From Paenibacillus alvei DSM 29 (GTDB lineage: Bacteria > Bacillota > Bacilli > Paenibacillales > Paenibacillaceae), in assembly GCF_000293805.1 (NCBI RefSeq), contig NZ_AMBZ01000004.1:616735-680734 (forward strand): a stretch of 64,000 nucleotides of DNA. The letters are read 5' to 3'. Both the position numbers and the translations under genes were made by a program. This document shows positions 48,900 through 57,640 of this stretch, piece after piece (the stretch's first letter is position 1; every line of letters starts with the position of its first letter). Under the pieces are notes generated by a model. The model saw nothing but the letters and a program-made list of their open reading frames with translations. It searched no databases and was not told the DNA's origin.

Positions 48900-49838
48900 A
48901 TGAATAAGACGGATCGGATGATGGCGATTGTGCTGGAACTGCAGCGCAGAGGGACAATGCGAGCAGAGGATCTGGCGTCTGTTTTTGAAACGAGTGTGCG
49001 TACGATTTATCGTGATATTCAGGCGCTTAGTGAGGCAGGAGTTGCAATCATCGGAGCGCCTGGCCAGGGCTATTCGCTGATGGAAGGCTACTTCCTGCCG
49101 CCTGTTCATTTTACGCCGGAAGAGGCGGAGTCGCTTCTGCTTGGGGTAGATTACATCGAGCGGCAGTTCGGCAGAACCCATGATGCCACGATTCAGTCCA
49201 TTCGGCGCAAGCTTATTTCTGTTATGCCAGCGTCCGTGCAGCAGGATGCGGATCGGATGCGCTCCTCCTTGAAAATGATTGCTGATGAAGCGCATACAGA
49301 AGGGCTGGCCGTGCTTCGTCGTGCTGTTCTGGAGGAGCGGAGGGTATGCTTCCGATATGTGAAGCCAGTTCGCGGGGAAGACGGCGAGAGAGAGCATGTT
49401 CGAAAGGTCGATCCTTATGGCATTGTGCATGTCAAAGGAAACTGGGCGATGGTTGCATATTGCCATCTCAGGCAAGAGCTGAGGCATTTTAGACTTAGCC
49501 GCATCAAGGAGTTGGAACTACTGGACGAACCATTTGTCCGTCCTTCAGACTTTTGCTTGCAATCCTATACGCCTTCCGATGATCGTTCGATGATCGTTCG
49601 TGTTCTTCTGCGCGCTGCGGCAGCCGACAAGGTCAAGGAGCAGGGCTATTATTACGTGGAAGTTATGGAGGATCACCCGGAAGGGGCACTTGTGACGCTG
49701 CGGGTACGACGACCTGAGGAGGTGCTTGGCTGGATTATGGGCTGGGGCACATTAGCGGAGGTACTGGAGCCGGAATCGCTGGCAGAGCTCGTTTATCTCG
49801 AGGCAAAAAAAATAGTGCAGCAATATAAACGCTACTGA
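48900..49838 (+). CDS. HTH-WYL domain transcriptional regulator
   Basis: 312 residues. N-terminal DeoR-type helix-turn-helix (MRAEDLASVFETSVRTIYRDIQAL), followed by a WYL domain (ERRVCFRYVKPVRG, VDPYGIVHVKGNWAMVAYC, HFRLSRIKELELL) and a C-terminal WCX extension. It is of the YobV/YafY type; WYL domains bind nucleic acids or small ligands. It starts eight bases after the cupredoxin gene, so a link is possible. Confidence 0.88.
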   Translation: MNKTDRMMAIVLELQRRGTMRAEDLASVFETSVRTIYRDIQALSEAGVAIIGAPGQGYSLMEGYFLPPVHFTPEEAESLLLGVDYIERQFGRTHDATIQSIRRKLISVMPASVQQDADRMRSSLKMIADEAHTEGLAVLRRAVLEERRVCFRYVKPVRGEDGEREHVRKVDPYGIVHVKGNWAMVAYCHLRQELRHFRLSRIKELELLDEPFVRPSDFCLQSYTPSDDRSMIVRVLLRAAAADKVKEQGYYYVEVMEDHPEGALVTLRVRRPEEVLGWIMGWGTLAEVLEPESLAELVYLEAKKIVQQYKRY

Positions 49839-49861
49839 CATACTGTTGTCAGTAGCGTTTG
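49826..49861. terminator. Hairpin at the end of the WYL gene
   Basis: AAACGCTACTGACA and TGTCAGTAGCGTTT form a perfect 14-bp stem overlapping the stop codon. The T-tract is only three long, so it is a weak or two-way terminator. Confidence 0.65.
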
Positions 49862-49901
49862 CGTATAGTTGGGGTATATTCGTTTGAAGGGAGTTTTACT
49901 T

Positions 49902-50456
49902 ATGACCAATATGAACCCACGTCAATCGCTGCTGCGTGTAGAGGAATCCGTAAAGCAGATTGTGCAAGAGCTCGAACGCTACAGCATGGAGCAGATTACA
50001 CATAAGCCTAGCGAAGAGGAATGGTCGCTTGGGCAAGTATATATGCATTTGATCCGTTCCGCTCTCTACATGCAGCTTCGTCAGATCGAGGTATGCCGTG
50101 ACATGATTGTAGATGGCGGCAGCCAGCAGGAGAAGTCTGAACAAGGGGAGCTTGTCTTTGCTGCGGGAAGCATTCCTCCCATTCGGATAAAGGTGCCGGC
50201 ATCGCCGGAATATACGCCGCCACAGCCTGCAAGCAAGGAAGAAATCGTGAAAGGGATGCAGGCCGTATTGCAGCGAATGGAGGAGCTTGCGTCAGCTGTT
50301 GCATCGATTCCGGAACAGAACAAGACGATGCATCCGGGATTCGGCTACTTGAGTGCGAAGGAATGGTATATGCTCGTGGATATGCATTTCCGTCATCATA
50401 TGCTGCAGCGTGAGCGTCTAGCGGAATTTCTTCAGGAGACCGAGTCAGCCATGTAA
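49902..50456 (+). CDS. DinB-like four-helix-bundle protein
   Basis: 184 residues of the DinB/DUF664 four-helix type (not the polymerase also named DinB): an EEWSLGQVYMHLIRSA helix with a first His and a C-terminal DMHFRHHMLQRERL helix with further His, which usually bind a metal. Members are thiol-dependent or of unknown function. GAAGGGAG precedes the ATG at 49902. It is next to the WYL regulator and may be its target. Confidence 0.8.
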   Translation: MTNMNPRQSLLRVEESVKQIVQELERYSMEQITHKPSEEEWSLGQVYMHLIRSALYMQLRQIEVCRDMIVDGGSQQEKSEQGELVFAAGSIPPIRIKVPASPEYTPPQPASKEEIVKGMQAVLQRMEELASAVASIPEQNKTMHPGFGYLSAKEWYMLVDMHFRHHMLQRERLAEFLQETESAM

Positions 50457-50548
50457 TTGTTTAGGACGCCTAGCGTTCGCTTCGCAGCTGTATTAAATAA
50501 TCTTGGGTGCGAGATATGGCGAACCGTGATAGGTTGTCATCGTTCAAA

Positions 50549-51271
50549 TCATGTAGGGGAGACGCTGTCGTGCGTCTCTCCTTTTTGCTCCTGTAAGCTT
50601 GCACGTTCAATGCAGGATGGGTCATCCACTCGTGTGTTCCCTACCTTGGCACTGACAGGGTAAGCTTCCATCAGCTCCGACGGATATGGAAGGAGTACAG
50701 ACTGGAGCTTCCCCGTGTCAGTCATGCGGCGATCCAGCCAGAATGACAGCTGCTCCTCAGGCAAAATAACAGGCATTCGATCATGGATTGGCTCCATCAG
50801 TTCATTCGGTGTCGTGGTAATGATTGTACATGTACTAACCTTGTCTCCATTGGCATTCACCCACGTGTCATACAAGCCTGCCATATTGAATATGCCGCCT
50901 TCTGTCCGTCTAATGCGCATTGGCTGCTTGGTTCCGTCCGGATTGCGCTTCCACTCGTAGAAGCTGTCTGCGGGTATGATGCACCGTTTTCGCTGGAAGG
51001 GGAGCCGAAAGGCAGGTTTGTCCCGTAATGTTTCAGCACGCGCATTAATCGTGCGCCCAGCGAATTTCTCATCCTTTGCCCAAGAAGGAATGAGCCCCCA
51101 CTTGAGCGGTCCAAGCCGAAGCTTCGCACCATCATGAATAAGCGCCGGAACCTGCTGGCTTGGCGCGATATTATAGCGTGGCTCATGAAAGGGCACGAGA
51201 GCACCTGGGTCGAGCAAGTAATGTGCCATTAGCTGTTCAATGGTAACGGTTAATGTATATCGGCCACACAT
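50549..51271 (-). CDS. SOS response-associated peptidase (HMCES/YedK family)
   Basis: 240 residues. Cys2 at the N-terminus (MCGRYTLTV) is the residue that crosslinks to abasic sites in single-stranded DNA and protects them. The other active-site residues are visible in RYNIAPSQQVP, NARAETL, PADSFYEW and HDRMPVILPEE. I saw no LexA box upstream. It faces the DinB-like gene; the two share a terminator. Confidence 0.92.
   Translation of the reverse strand: MCGRYTLTVTIEQLMAHYLLDPGALVPFHEPRYNIAPSQQVPALIHDGAKLRLGPLKWGLIPSWAKDEKFAGRTINARAETLRDKPAFRLPFQRKRCIIPADSFYEWKRNPDGTKQPMRIRRTEGGIFNMAGLYDTWVNANGDKVSTCTIITTTPNELMEPIHDRMPVILPEEQLSFWLDRRMTDTGKLQSVLLPYPSELMEAYPVSAKVGNTRVDDPSCIERASLQEQKGETHDSVSPT
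50556..50586 (+). terminator. Terminator of the DinB-like gene
   Basis: GGGGAGACGC and GCGTCTCTCC pair around TGTCGT, then TTTTT. It overlaps the 3' end of the convergent HMCES gene. Confidence 0.75.
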
Positions 51272-51344
51272 ATTCCTGTACTCCTTCCTTTTCAGGTCTA
51301 TCCTATAGTGAGTTTATCATATCACAATCGCCTGCCTTCCGCGT

Positions 51345-51680
51345 GAAGTGGAGAGGCATACCATTCTATATTGGCCAGCATTCGACGCTGTTAGAATGGA
51401 ATTTTCAAAATATCCCTGCGGCCTGTCCAATAGTGAAAAAGCATGGTATCACAACAGCGGAGCGGCTGGGCGAGGCGATAGGAAAATGCCTGGATCTCAT
51501 TGTTGTTCAGCCCCACATGGAGGGTACATTCGCGTATCGCTGCAAATTACGGAAATATTTCAGCGATATACGGATTTGGTGAGCCGTACAGTATTGTGAT
51601 GAACAGCATCTGGATGTGACGGGGAGTTTGTAACTCTTCGGTAAACCGCTGAAGCTTGCGCATCTGCAGCGAAACAACAC
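51345..51680 (+). pseudogene. Degraded Y-family DNA polymerase (UvrX-like) remnant
   Basis: Pieces in different frames match the N-terminal palm region of the intact copy at 54931: AACPIVKKHGITTAERLGEA near 51420-51470, then YIRVSLQITEIFQRYTDL in the next frame, DEQHLDVTGSL in a third, and LFGKPLKLA after a stop. At least two frameshifts and several stops, with no homopolymer cause, so true decay. No C-terminal half remains. Confidence 0.75.
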
Positions 51681-51761
51681 TGTCCGATGACTGATGATAG
51701 AGGGAAGTTCTAGGTGTCATATTGGAAGTTACTGTAGATTCTCTCGTTTTCATCAACAAGT

Positions 51762-51810
51762 TTGACAAAAGGTAACTAGTTACATATAATACATGTAACT
51801 AGTTACCTTT
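51762..51810 (+). promoter_or_regulatory. Promoter and inverted operator of the MarR gene
   Basis: TTGACA at 51762-51767 and TATAAT at 51785-51790 are 17 bases apart, a consensus sigma-A promoter. Two perfect 18-bp arms, AAAGGTAACTAGTTACAT (51768-51785) and its complement (51793-51810), surround a 7-base centre. Each arm contains the 12-bp palindrome GTAACTAGTTAC, so two MarR dimers can cover the promoter and repress it. The arms could also form an RNA hairpin. Confidence 0.82.
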
Positions 51811-51837
51811 ATTTTGAAAGATCGGAGGTATTTAATA

Positions 51838-52302
51838 TTGAATGACATAGAGAAAAAGGCTTACATCTTTGGTGGTATTCTTACATTAGCCAACCGATTA
51901 CAGGCTCTTGGTGACAAATTGGATGAGAATGTAACGCTTAAGCAGTGGTTGTTGATAGCTGTCATTTTAAAGTCGGGACGATCATCTCCGACAATAAGTG
52001 AAGTGGCTAAATTGGTTGGGAATTCTAGGCAAAACGTTAAGAAAATGGCCGGTTTACTTGAGAAACAGGGCTTCGTTTCCCTAATAAAAGATGATCAAGA
52101 CGCTAGAATCTTTAGAATTCACCTTACACCCGAATGTTTCACTTATTTCCAGGCTCGAAGCGAAAAAGAGATGCAGTTTCTGAATGCTCTGTTTGACGCA
52201 CTTGATGAAAATTTGACCAATGGGTTGTATGAAGGAGTCATTCATTTAGCTAACAATGTAAACAGAATGGAGAATGCTCATGAAGTCGAGGAAAAGGGGT
52301 AA
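51838..52302 (+). CDS. MarR-family regulator
   Basis: About 154 residues. The winged helix is SPTISEVAKLVGNSRQNVKKMAGLLEKQGFVSL, with DQDARIFRIHLTP as the wing. TTG at 51838 follows GGAGG at 51824-51828. The preceding promoter-operator strongly suggests negative autoregulation; the ligand is unknown. The next gene follows after six bases, so the pair is an operon. Base use is more AT-rich than the core genome. Confidence 0.85.
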   Translation: MNDIEKKAYIFGGILTLANRLQALGDKLDENVTLKQWLLIAVILKSGRSSPTISEVAKLVGNSRQNVKKMAGLLEKQGFVSLIKDDQDARIFRIHLTPECFTYFQARSEKEMQFLNALFDALDENLTNGLYEGVIHLANNVNRMENAHEVEEKG

Positions 52303-52308
52303 AAAACA

Positions 52309-53142
52309 ATGTGGATAATCGTTTCGATCTTTGGCATTATCATAATCGGTATCATTGTATTTTTTAATGTGCCTTATTCCAAAACCAATACAGAGTTTAT
52401 TCAATCCGCAACAGAACAAATCAATATTTCTAATGTCATTAATGATATCTTTACATTCGATGATATTAAAGAATTGCCGTATCCGGTAAGGAAATATTTT
52501 GAATATAGTGGATACATCGGCATTCCTAAAATGTCTTATATGAAGGTAGCCTTTAAAGAAGTTAATTTTATTATGTCACCCGACAAGCCACCATTAAAAA
52601 TCGACTACACTCAATATAACTTTGTACGCGAGCCTATAAGATTTGCCTATATTGACACGTCAATGTATGGAATACCATTTCAAGGGTTCGATTCTTATAT
52701 TGATGGTGAAGGTAGTATGAAAGGAGTTCTGGCTAAAGTCATTACGCTGTTTAATCACAAAGGTAAAGAAATGAATAAAGCTTGTCTAGTAACCTTTCTT
52801 TCAGAATCTCTTATCATGCCTAATGCTGCTTTACAGCATTATATGACCTGGGAGACAGTTGATGATACCCATGCAAAAGCGACGATATCGTACAATGATA
52901 TATCAGCAAGCGGGATATTTACTTTCAGTGAGAATGGGGAGCTTCTTTCTTTTACAACAGAAGATAGATCCGTTATATCTACCGATGGAACAATTCAGCA
53001 AGTAAGATGGTCGGCTATATTTAAGGACTACAAGACAATTGGCGGTATCAAACAACCAACCCAACTTCAGGCTGTTTGGAATTACGATCATGGAGATCTT
53101 ATTTATTTTGACGGTGCTTGTTTTACTGTTGAATATGAATAG
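52309..53142 (+). CDS. Membrane-anchored protein of unknown function
   Basis: 277 residues. One N-terminal membrane helix (IIVSIFGIIIIGIIVFF) is followed by an extracytoplasmic domain rich in beta strands, with a repeated W/Y-rich pattern (LQHYMTWETVDDTHAKATISY, VRWSAIFKDYKTIGG). It resembles uncharacterised proteins found with MarR or TetR genes (DUF6544-like). It is in an operon with the MarR gene and is likely its target. Function unknown. Confidence 0.65.
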   Translation: MWIIVSIFGIIIIGIIVFFNVPYSKTNTEFIQSATEQINISNVINDIFTFDDIKELPYPVRKYFEYSGYIGIPKMSYMKVAFKEVNFIMSPDKPPLKIDYTQYNFVREPIRFAYIDTSMYGIPFQGFDSYIDGEGSMKGVLAKVITLFNHKGKEMNKACLVTFLSESLIMPNAALQHYMTWETVDDTHAKATISYNDISASGIFTFSENGELLSFTTEDRSVISTDGTIQQVRWSAIFKDYKTIGGIKQPTQLQAVWNYDHGDLIYFDGACFTVEYE

Positions 53143-53207
53143 AAATAGGTGTTTCTTTATTCATCCTTATATTGATGGGATTTAATGACTTTGACCCGTT
53201 ACATGCT

Positions 53208-53236
53208 AAAGCACCCACATATGTGAGTGCTTTTTA
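53208..53236. terminator. Two-way terminator
   Basis: AAAGCACCCACA and TGTGAGTGCTTT pair nearly perfectly with A- and T-tracts on the two sides. It serves both the operon to the left and the gene to the right. Confidence 0.75.
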
Positions 53237-53265
53237 TTACTCTCAGTTATACTAAAAATGAGATA

Positions 53266-54399
53266 TCAGATTAGTTCTTTCGCCTGAAGTTTAGCTAATT
53301 GTTCATGAGTTATATAACGTGGAAGATCGTTACTTGGATCGAAATTTTCCTCGTCAATAAACACAACAAAATGATCAGTAACAGGTAAGACTTTATCCCA
53401 CTTCCTTCTATTTAGTCTATAGGCAACTTCCTGCCATATAGCTAATCCTTCTCCCCACCAATTATGATGTTGCAATGTAGAATAGGTAGGTTCATCAGAA
53501 ACATTAGAATGTAGCTCCCAATAGTTCATTAACAGAGAAAATTTCCGAATTAAATCCTCATTTTCAAGCCCTTCGTCATAGTCTGAATGGTATCCTATAT
53601 ACCAAAGTGTTTCTAGATCTTCTCCATTAGCTAGTTGTTCTTCACGAATATAGTCCATCCCAGCAATAAACGTTGGATTAACTACGGCTTGAGTTTCTTG
53701 ATGTAGCCAAATTGCTAAAAAACAAAGCTTACTTTCACCTATACACTTACCTAAACGTTGTAAAGCCGCTTCACATTCGCTATATAGTTCTTCAATGACA
53801 GTACTACGTAATGAGGTTGCTTCCTCTACCGACATTTCCAGGTAAATGATTTCTTCGTCATCTAATTTTGTGATTTTCTTAAGCTCACCTGTCTCTTTAT
53901 ATTCCAAGCTATATGTAGTAATATTTTTAGGTTCATATTTTTCTAATTCAATGGTAGTTAATTGGTTTCCTGAGTAGCGATAGTATTCTTTAAAAGACCA
54001 TATATGCCATAAGTCAATACCATTTCGTACAACGAATTCTGTGTACTCGATAGGACGTCCTTCTTCAAGAATAATCACCTCAATGGAATTCACCCTACCA
54101 TCCAAAAATGTTCGGTTTATGATACGATCACCACTCCTTTCAATACACTCTTCCCAATGTCCTACTTTCATATAAATCAACTGATTATTGCAATCAAATC
54201 CGTAATTAAACCCATCGCTATTACTAGTAGGTATCCCTTTTGGTTCAATGTTACGCTCAAACCAATATGGTGCTAGATGATAATATGAGGAACCTTCATA
54301 ATACTCCCAACGTGTAACCCGCGATCTTGCCTCTTGCAAATAAGTATCTTTATTCTTTAAAGCATCATCACAAAGATCGCTAAATACCTGTTTGTTCAT
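53266..54399 (-). CDS. Hypothetical protein, 377 residues
   Basis: A large, acidic, Trp/Tyr-rich soluble protein without signal peptide or membrane helix. I recognise no domain. Notable stretches are RWEYYEGSSYYHLAPYWF near residue 30, EATSLRSTVIEELYSECEAAL near 195, and LWYIGYHSDYDEGLENEDL near 270. Such acidic proteins are often immunity or scaffold proteins in accessory islands, but that is a guess. GGGAGAGACACAC precedes the ATG at 54399. It is AT-rich like its neighbours and stands alone. Confidence 0.5.
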   Translation of the reverse strand: MNKQVFSDLCDDALKNKDTYLQEARSRVTRWEYYEGSSYYHLAPYWFERNIEPKGIPTSNSDGFNYGFDCNNQLIYMKVGHWEECIERSGDRIINRTFLDGRVNSIEVIILEEGRPIEYTEFVVRNGIDLWHIWSFKEYYRYSGNQLTTIELEKYEPKNITTYSLEYKETGELKKITKLDDEEIIYLEMSVEEATSLRSTVIEELYSECEAALQRLGKCIGESKLCFLAIWLHQETQAVVNPTFIAGMDYIREEQLANGEDLETLWYIGYHSDYDEGLENEDLIRKFSLLMNYWELHSNVSDEPTYSTLQHHNWWGEGLAIWQEVAYRLNRRKWDKVLPVTDHFVVFIDEENFDPSNDLPRYITHEQLAKLQAKELI

Positions 54400-54414
54400 G
54401 TGTGTCTCTCCCAA

Positions 54415-54833
54415 AAGTTGATAATATTATTAGTCTTTACTAACAGAGTAGCTCCAAGATGTTCGAACCCGCAAATAAAGTAAAGCATTACTCTTCTTGC
54501 TCACTCCCTTAGACCAATATCCTTAACGTAGTCTTAATGCTTGAGGTTTAGATTGGCTGTTCTTGTATGAAGTTTGCATCAACTACTTCATTCATTATAC
54601 GGGACATAATATTACTATGAAATAATTACGCCCACATTGCCATATGCTCCTGCTCTTCCTGTTGCTCTGCTCTTCAATGTCTGCAAACAGCACCTTTACC
54701 TTTATCTAGTAAATTGGCTTTGTGTTTTGCCTTGCATGCTGTAGTTGACCATATGCATCGTCATCATCGATTCAAAAGCCACAATGTATTTCGATAACTA
54801 AGGGTGAGGTCTTCATAGATCCAAAAAATTCAT
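54415..54833. other. Gene-free stretch left of the uvrX operon
   Basis: About 420 AT-rich bases. I found no ORF with a ribosome site, no repeat and no clear RNA structure. It separates the hypothetical gene from the SOS operon and may contain decayed sequence. Confidence 0.4.
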
Positions 54834-54880
54834 TTGTATAGGGAATATATGTTCGGTATATAATGAGAATATACGTTCTC
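54834..54880 (+). promoter_or_regulatory. SOS promoter of uvrX-yolD with two LexA boxes
   Basis: TTGTAT (54834-54839) and TATATA/TATAAT (54857-54864) form the promoter. LexA/DinR boxes close to CGAAC-N4-GTTCG are GAATATATGTTC (54843-54854), between -35 and -10, and GAATATACGTTC (54867-54878), just after -10. Both differ from the consensus by one base in each half or fewer. Binding of LexA would block transcription until DNA damage. Confidence 0.75.
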
Positions 54881-54930
54881 GTTTTGCGATTGTGCATGTA
54901 ACATGATTTATAAATATTGGAGGGCTTTAT

Positions 54931-56198
54931 GTGAGTCAAAGAAGGGAAAGGGTAGTATTTTTGGCCGATTGCGAAAGCTTTTATGCAAGTGTAGAAAAAG
55001 CAGATCATCCAGAATATAAAAATAAAGCAGTAGCAGTAGCTGGTGACCCTACACGTCGTTCAGGGATTATTCTGGCCGCGTGCCCGATTGCGAAAAGTTT
55101 TGGCGTGACGACAGCCGAACGGTTAGGTGAAGCCCTTAAGAAATGCCCGGATCTCGTCATTATGCGTCCTCGTATGCAGCATTACATCGATGTTTCTTTG
55201 ATGATTACTCAGATTTATGAGGAGTTTACGGATTTAGTTGAAGTGTTTAGTATTGACGAACAATTTTTAGATGTGACGGCGAGCCAATCAATTTTCGGGG
55301 ATCCGATTACCATTGCAAAGGAAATCCAAAAACGAGTAATGCTCCAGACAGGAGTGCGGATTCGAATAGGAATCAGTACTAATAAAATATTAGCTAAAAC
55401 TGCAACAGACATCTGGGCAAAAAAAATAAAAGCGGTATTTTTACCTTGCATCCATCTGATGTTCCCGTCGTGCTGTGGAAAGAACCTGTTCATAAAATGT
55501 TCGGTGTTGGATCCCGGATGTGCAGGCATTTTGCGAAATTAGGGATAGTTACGATTGGGGACATTGCGAGAACTCCATTGCCACAGCTTAAGGATAAATT
55601 TCGAGCTCGTTTCGGCAAGCAGTCGGATATTCATGCCGAGGTGATGTGGCGAACGGCGAACGGGTTGGATGATAGTCTGGTGACACCAGGGACATTTCAA
55701 ACTCCTCCAAAATCTATTGGTCATATGATGACTTTGCCCCGAGATTATACGGATTCTGCAGAGATCGATACAATATTGTTGGAGTTGACGGAGGAAGTCT
55801 GCCGAGATTGTCGGACGAAAGGGTATATGGGCTGGGTTACAACCGTAAGCTGTATGTGCAGTCCGTACGATGCTCCTACAGGATTCTCACGCCAGATGAA
55901 AATGCCAGACCCGACGAATAATACAAATAAAGTATTTGAGATGGTAAAGAGAATTTTTTATCAATATTGGGATCGGATGCCCGTACGTCGTGTGGGTGTT
56001 ATGTTAAGCACATTGGAAGATGACCAGCATTATCAACTAACGCTTTTTGAAGATCAAGAGAGAGCTAGGGCGCTGGATAAGGTGACTGATACGATAAAGG
56101 ATCGATATGGAAATGCGGCAATTATCAGAGCTTCTTCCCTTACCCACGCAGGTCAAGCACTAGAGAGATCCCTGAAAATCGGGGGGCATTATAAATGA
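54931..56198 (+). CDS. uvrX: Y-family DNA polymerase, UvrX/UmuC type, one frameshift
   Basis: 422 residues when repaired. The palm has LADCESFYASVEK (with the catalytic Asp), then EVFSIDEQFLDVT (acidic pair) and GVRIRIGISTNKILAKTATD. The frame breaks in the run of eight As at 55419-55426; a ninth A restores WAKKNKSGIFTLHPSDVPV, which continues to GVGSRM and the little-finger domain. Such enzymes copy past DNA damage and are mobile or prophage-borne (uvrX of SPbeta). The GTG at 54931 has GGAGGGC upstream. Its stop overlaps the next ATG (ATGA). Confidence 0.85.
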
Positions 56199-56677
56199 GA
56201 AAAAAACTCGAGAAGAATGGTCTTTGGGAGTCCAGCCGGATGATGTTGCCGCAACATCGGGAAGCTTTGTTGAGTAGGCATCGTGACGCGCTAAGTGGGA
56301 CATCAAACCAGCCAAAGAGAGAAGATATTGAATTAATGCGCGATTATATTCTACTTTCGGTAATGTATAAAATGGTAACTAAAAAAATTCACGAAATGGG
56401 GGTATCCTCTGAGACGTTAAAATCCCTTTATACCAAGGCAGCTCAAATCCTCGCGAATAATATTTCTGCCGACCTGTCCAAAAGAAGACAAGAAATGTTG
56501 AAAAAAGAAATTCGTATTGTAGATGAAGAGAAGCACGATAGTACAATGATACTGCATTATACTTACCATGGCTATGAGGATAGTTTTATTATAACAAAAG
56601 AGTACATGAGGATGGAAATAAGCAGAAGGCTAGCTCGATACACGGACAGACTTATCACAAAATTAAGTAACTTATAA
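56195..56677 (+). CDS. YolD-like protein with a second conserved domain
   Basis: 160 residues. The N-terminal part (LWESSRMMLPQHREALL) is the YolD-like motif found with uvrX in phages and plasmids. From about residue 55 to the end lies a second domain that is shared with the protein at 57060 (MRDYILLSVMYKMV with VKQYIIQTLILDVL; RQEMLKKEIRIVDEEK with RKQFRSRGIKVYEEE; YHGYEDSF with CRGYQHSF). It overlaps uvrX by four bases and is under the same LexA control. It probably helps the polymerase, in the way UmuD-like or RecA-linked partners do, but no reaction is known. Confidence 0.75.
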   Translation: MRKKLEKNGLWESSRMMLPQHREALLSRHRDALSGTSNQPKREDIELMRDYILLSVMYKMVTKKIHEMGVSSETLKSLYTKAAQILANNISADLSKRRQEMLKKEIRIVDEEKHDSTMILHYTYHGYEDSFIITKEYMRMEISRRLARYTDRLITKLSNL

Positions 56678-57059
56678 AGGTCAAAATAGTAAGTCATTAA
56701 TAAGTCTAAGCCTGCTTCGCGAGCTTGCGGTTAAATAGCTTTTCTGTAGTTTAGTTAACAACCATTATTCCTAAATCGTAAAAAATGAATGAAAGATAAC
56801 AGATCAGCAGAACAGGATGCTCAGGCTGGCTCAAGCTTCAGAACATTATGGAATGTGGATAAAGGTAGAGGATATTATAAGTGCGGTGCTGAAATAGAGA
56901 ATTGGAAATAGCAAATAAGAAATAAGAAATAAGAAATTGGAGCTGGGCAATAAGAGAGAAGATATGAAATCCCCCTTGGCAAGCATCAGAGGAGCAGAAC
57001 GCTCTGGTGCTGGCTAAGGGGTGTTTTTCTAAGAGAGGGATAAAATGATGAAATGAAGC
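56678..57059. other. Gene-free stretch with a short tandem repeat and a long hairpin
   Basis: 382 bases without a convincing gene. Near 56913-56937 the 7-mer AAATAAG repeats about three and a half times. At 56971-57027 a long imperfect hairpin (CCCCTT ... AAGGGG) is followed by GTGTTTTT, so it could end the + strand transcript. Confidence 0.45.
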
Positions 57060-57524
57060 TTATATACCTAACTGTGGGCTTGTAGAAGCACTGTTGTTGC
57101 TGCTTAAACTTGCTGCTTTTGTGCTCAAATTCGAGGTTTGGGCGGCAGCAATGTGCAAGTAAGCCTGCATCTGTTTTTTCACCTCAGCCCGAATCAAGCC
57201 GCGTAGCATGTAGAATGAATGCTGATAGCCTCTACATACATACTGGACCCGAATTCCGTGCTCTAGCCGTTCTTCCTCGTACACTTTAATGCCGCGGCTG
57301 CGAAATTGCTTGCGAAGGTGGAACAAATCGCGAGAAGCGTTGTCTTGCGCTTGTCGCAGAAATTGAGCATAGATGTCGGCCATTTTCAGATTAGAGGCCC
57401 CTATGCGTCCAATGTCCCGCTCCAGCACATCCAAAATGAGTGTTTGAATAATATATTGCTTGACAGTAAGGGCATCCTCTCCGCTATGCGGTGGAGCGCC
57501 GTTCGATGCGAATGGTGTACCCAT
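57060..57524 (-). CDS. SOS-controlled paralogue of the YolD-side protein
   Basis: About 154 residues. The central 100 residues match the second domain of the protein at 56195 (see there): QYIIQTLILDVLERDIGRIGASNLKM, LFHLRKQFRSRGIKVYEEERLE, VQYVCRGYQHSFYMLRGLIRAEV. The C-terminal tail is Ser/Ala-rich. GGAGGAAGAGCGTGC precedes the ATG at 57524. Its promoter carries a LexA box. I cannot assign a function; it may modify the translesion polymerase complex. Confidence 0.65.
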   Translation of the reverse strand: MGTPFASNGAPPHSGEDALTVKQYIIQTLILDVLERDIGRIGASNLKMADIYAQFLRQAQDNASRDLFHLRKQFRSRGIKVYEEERLEHGIRVQYVCRGYQHSFYMLRGLIRAEVKKQMQAYLHIAAAQTSNLSTKAASLSSNNSASTSPQLGI

Positions 57525-57640
57525 GCACGCTCTTCCTCCTTGTATGCCATACATTTTGTGTACGCCAAATGCATTGACCTCATGCCATAAGAAGCATGGA
57601 TGTATATAGAAAAAAGGGAACCTGCGTTCGTATTATATTC

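Noticed and set aside
49902..50456. DNA polymerase IV (dinB)
   Set aside because: The name DinB here refers to a metal-binding four-helix protein; there are no polymerase motifs.
56913..56937. CRISPR array
   Set aside because: The repeat unit is 7 bases and has no spacers; no other direct repeat array was seen in the window.
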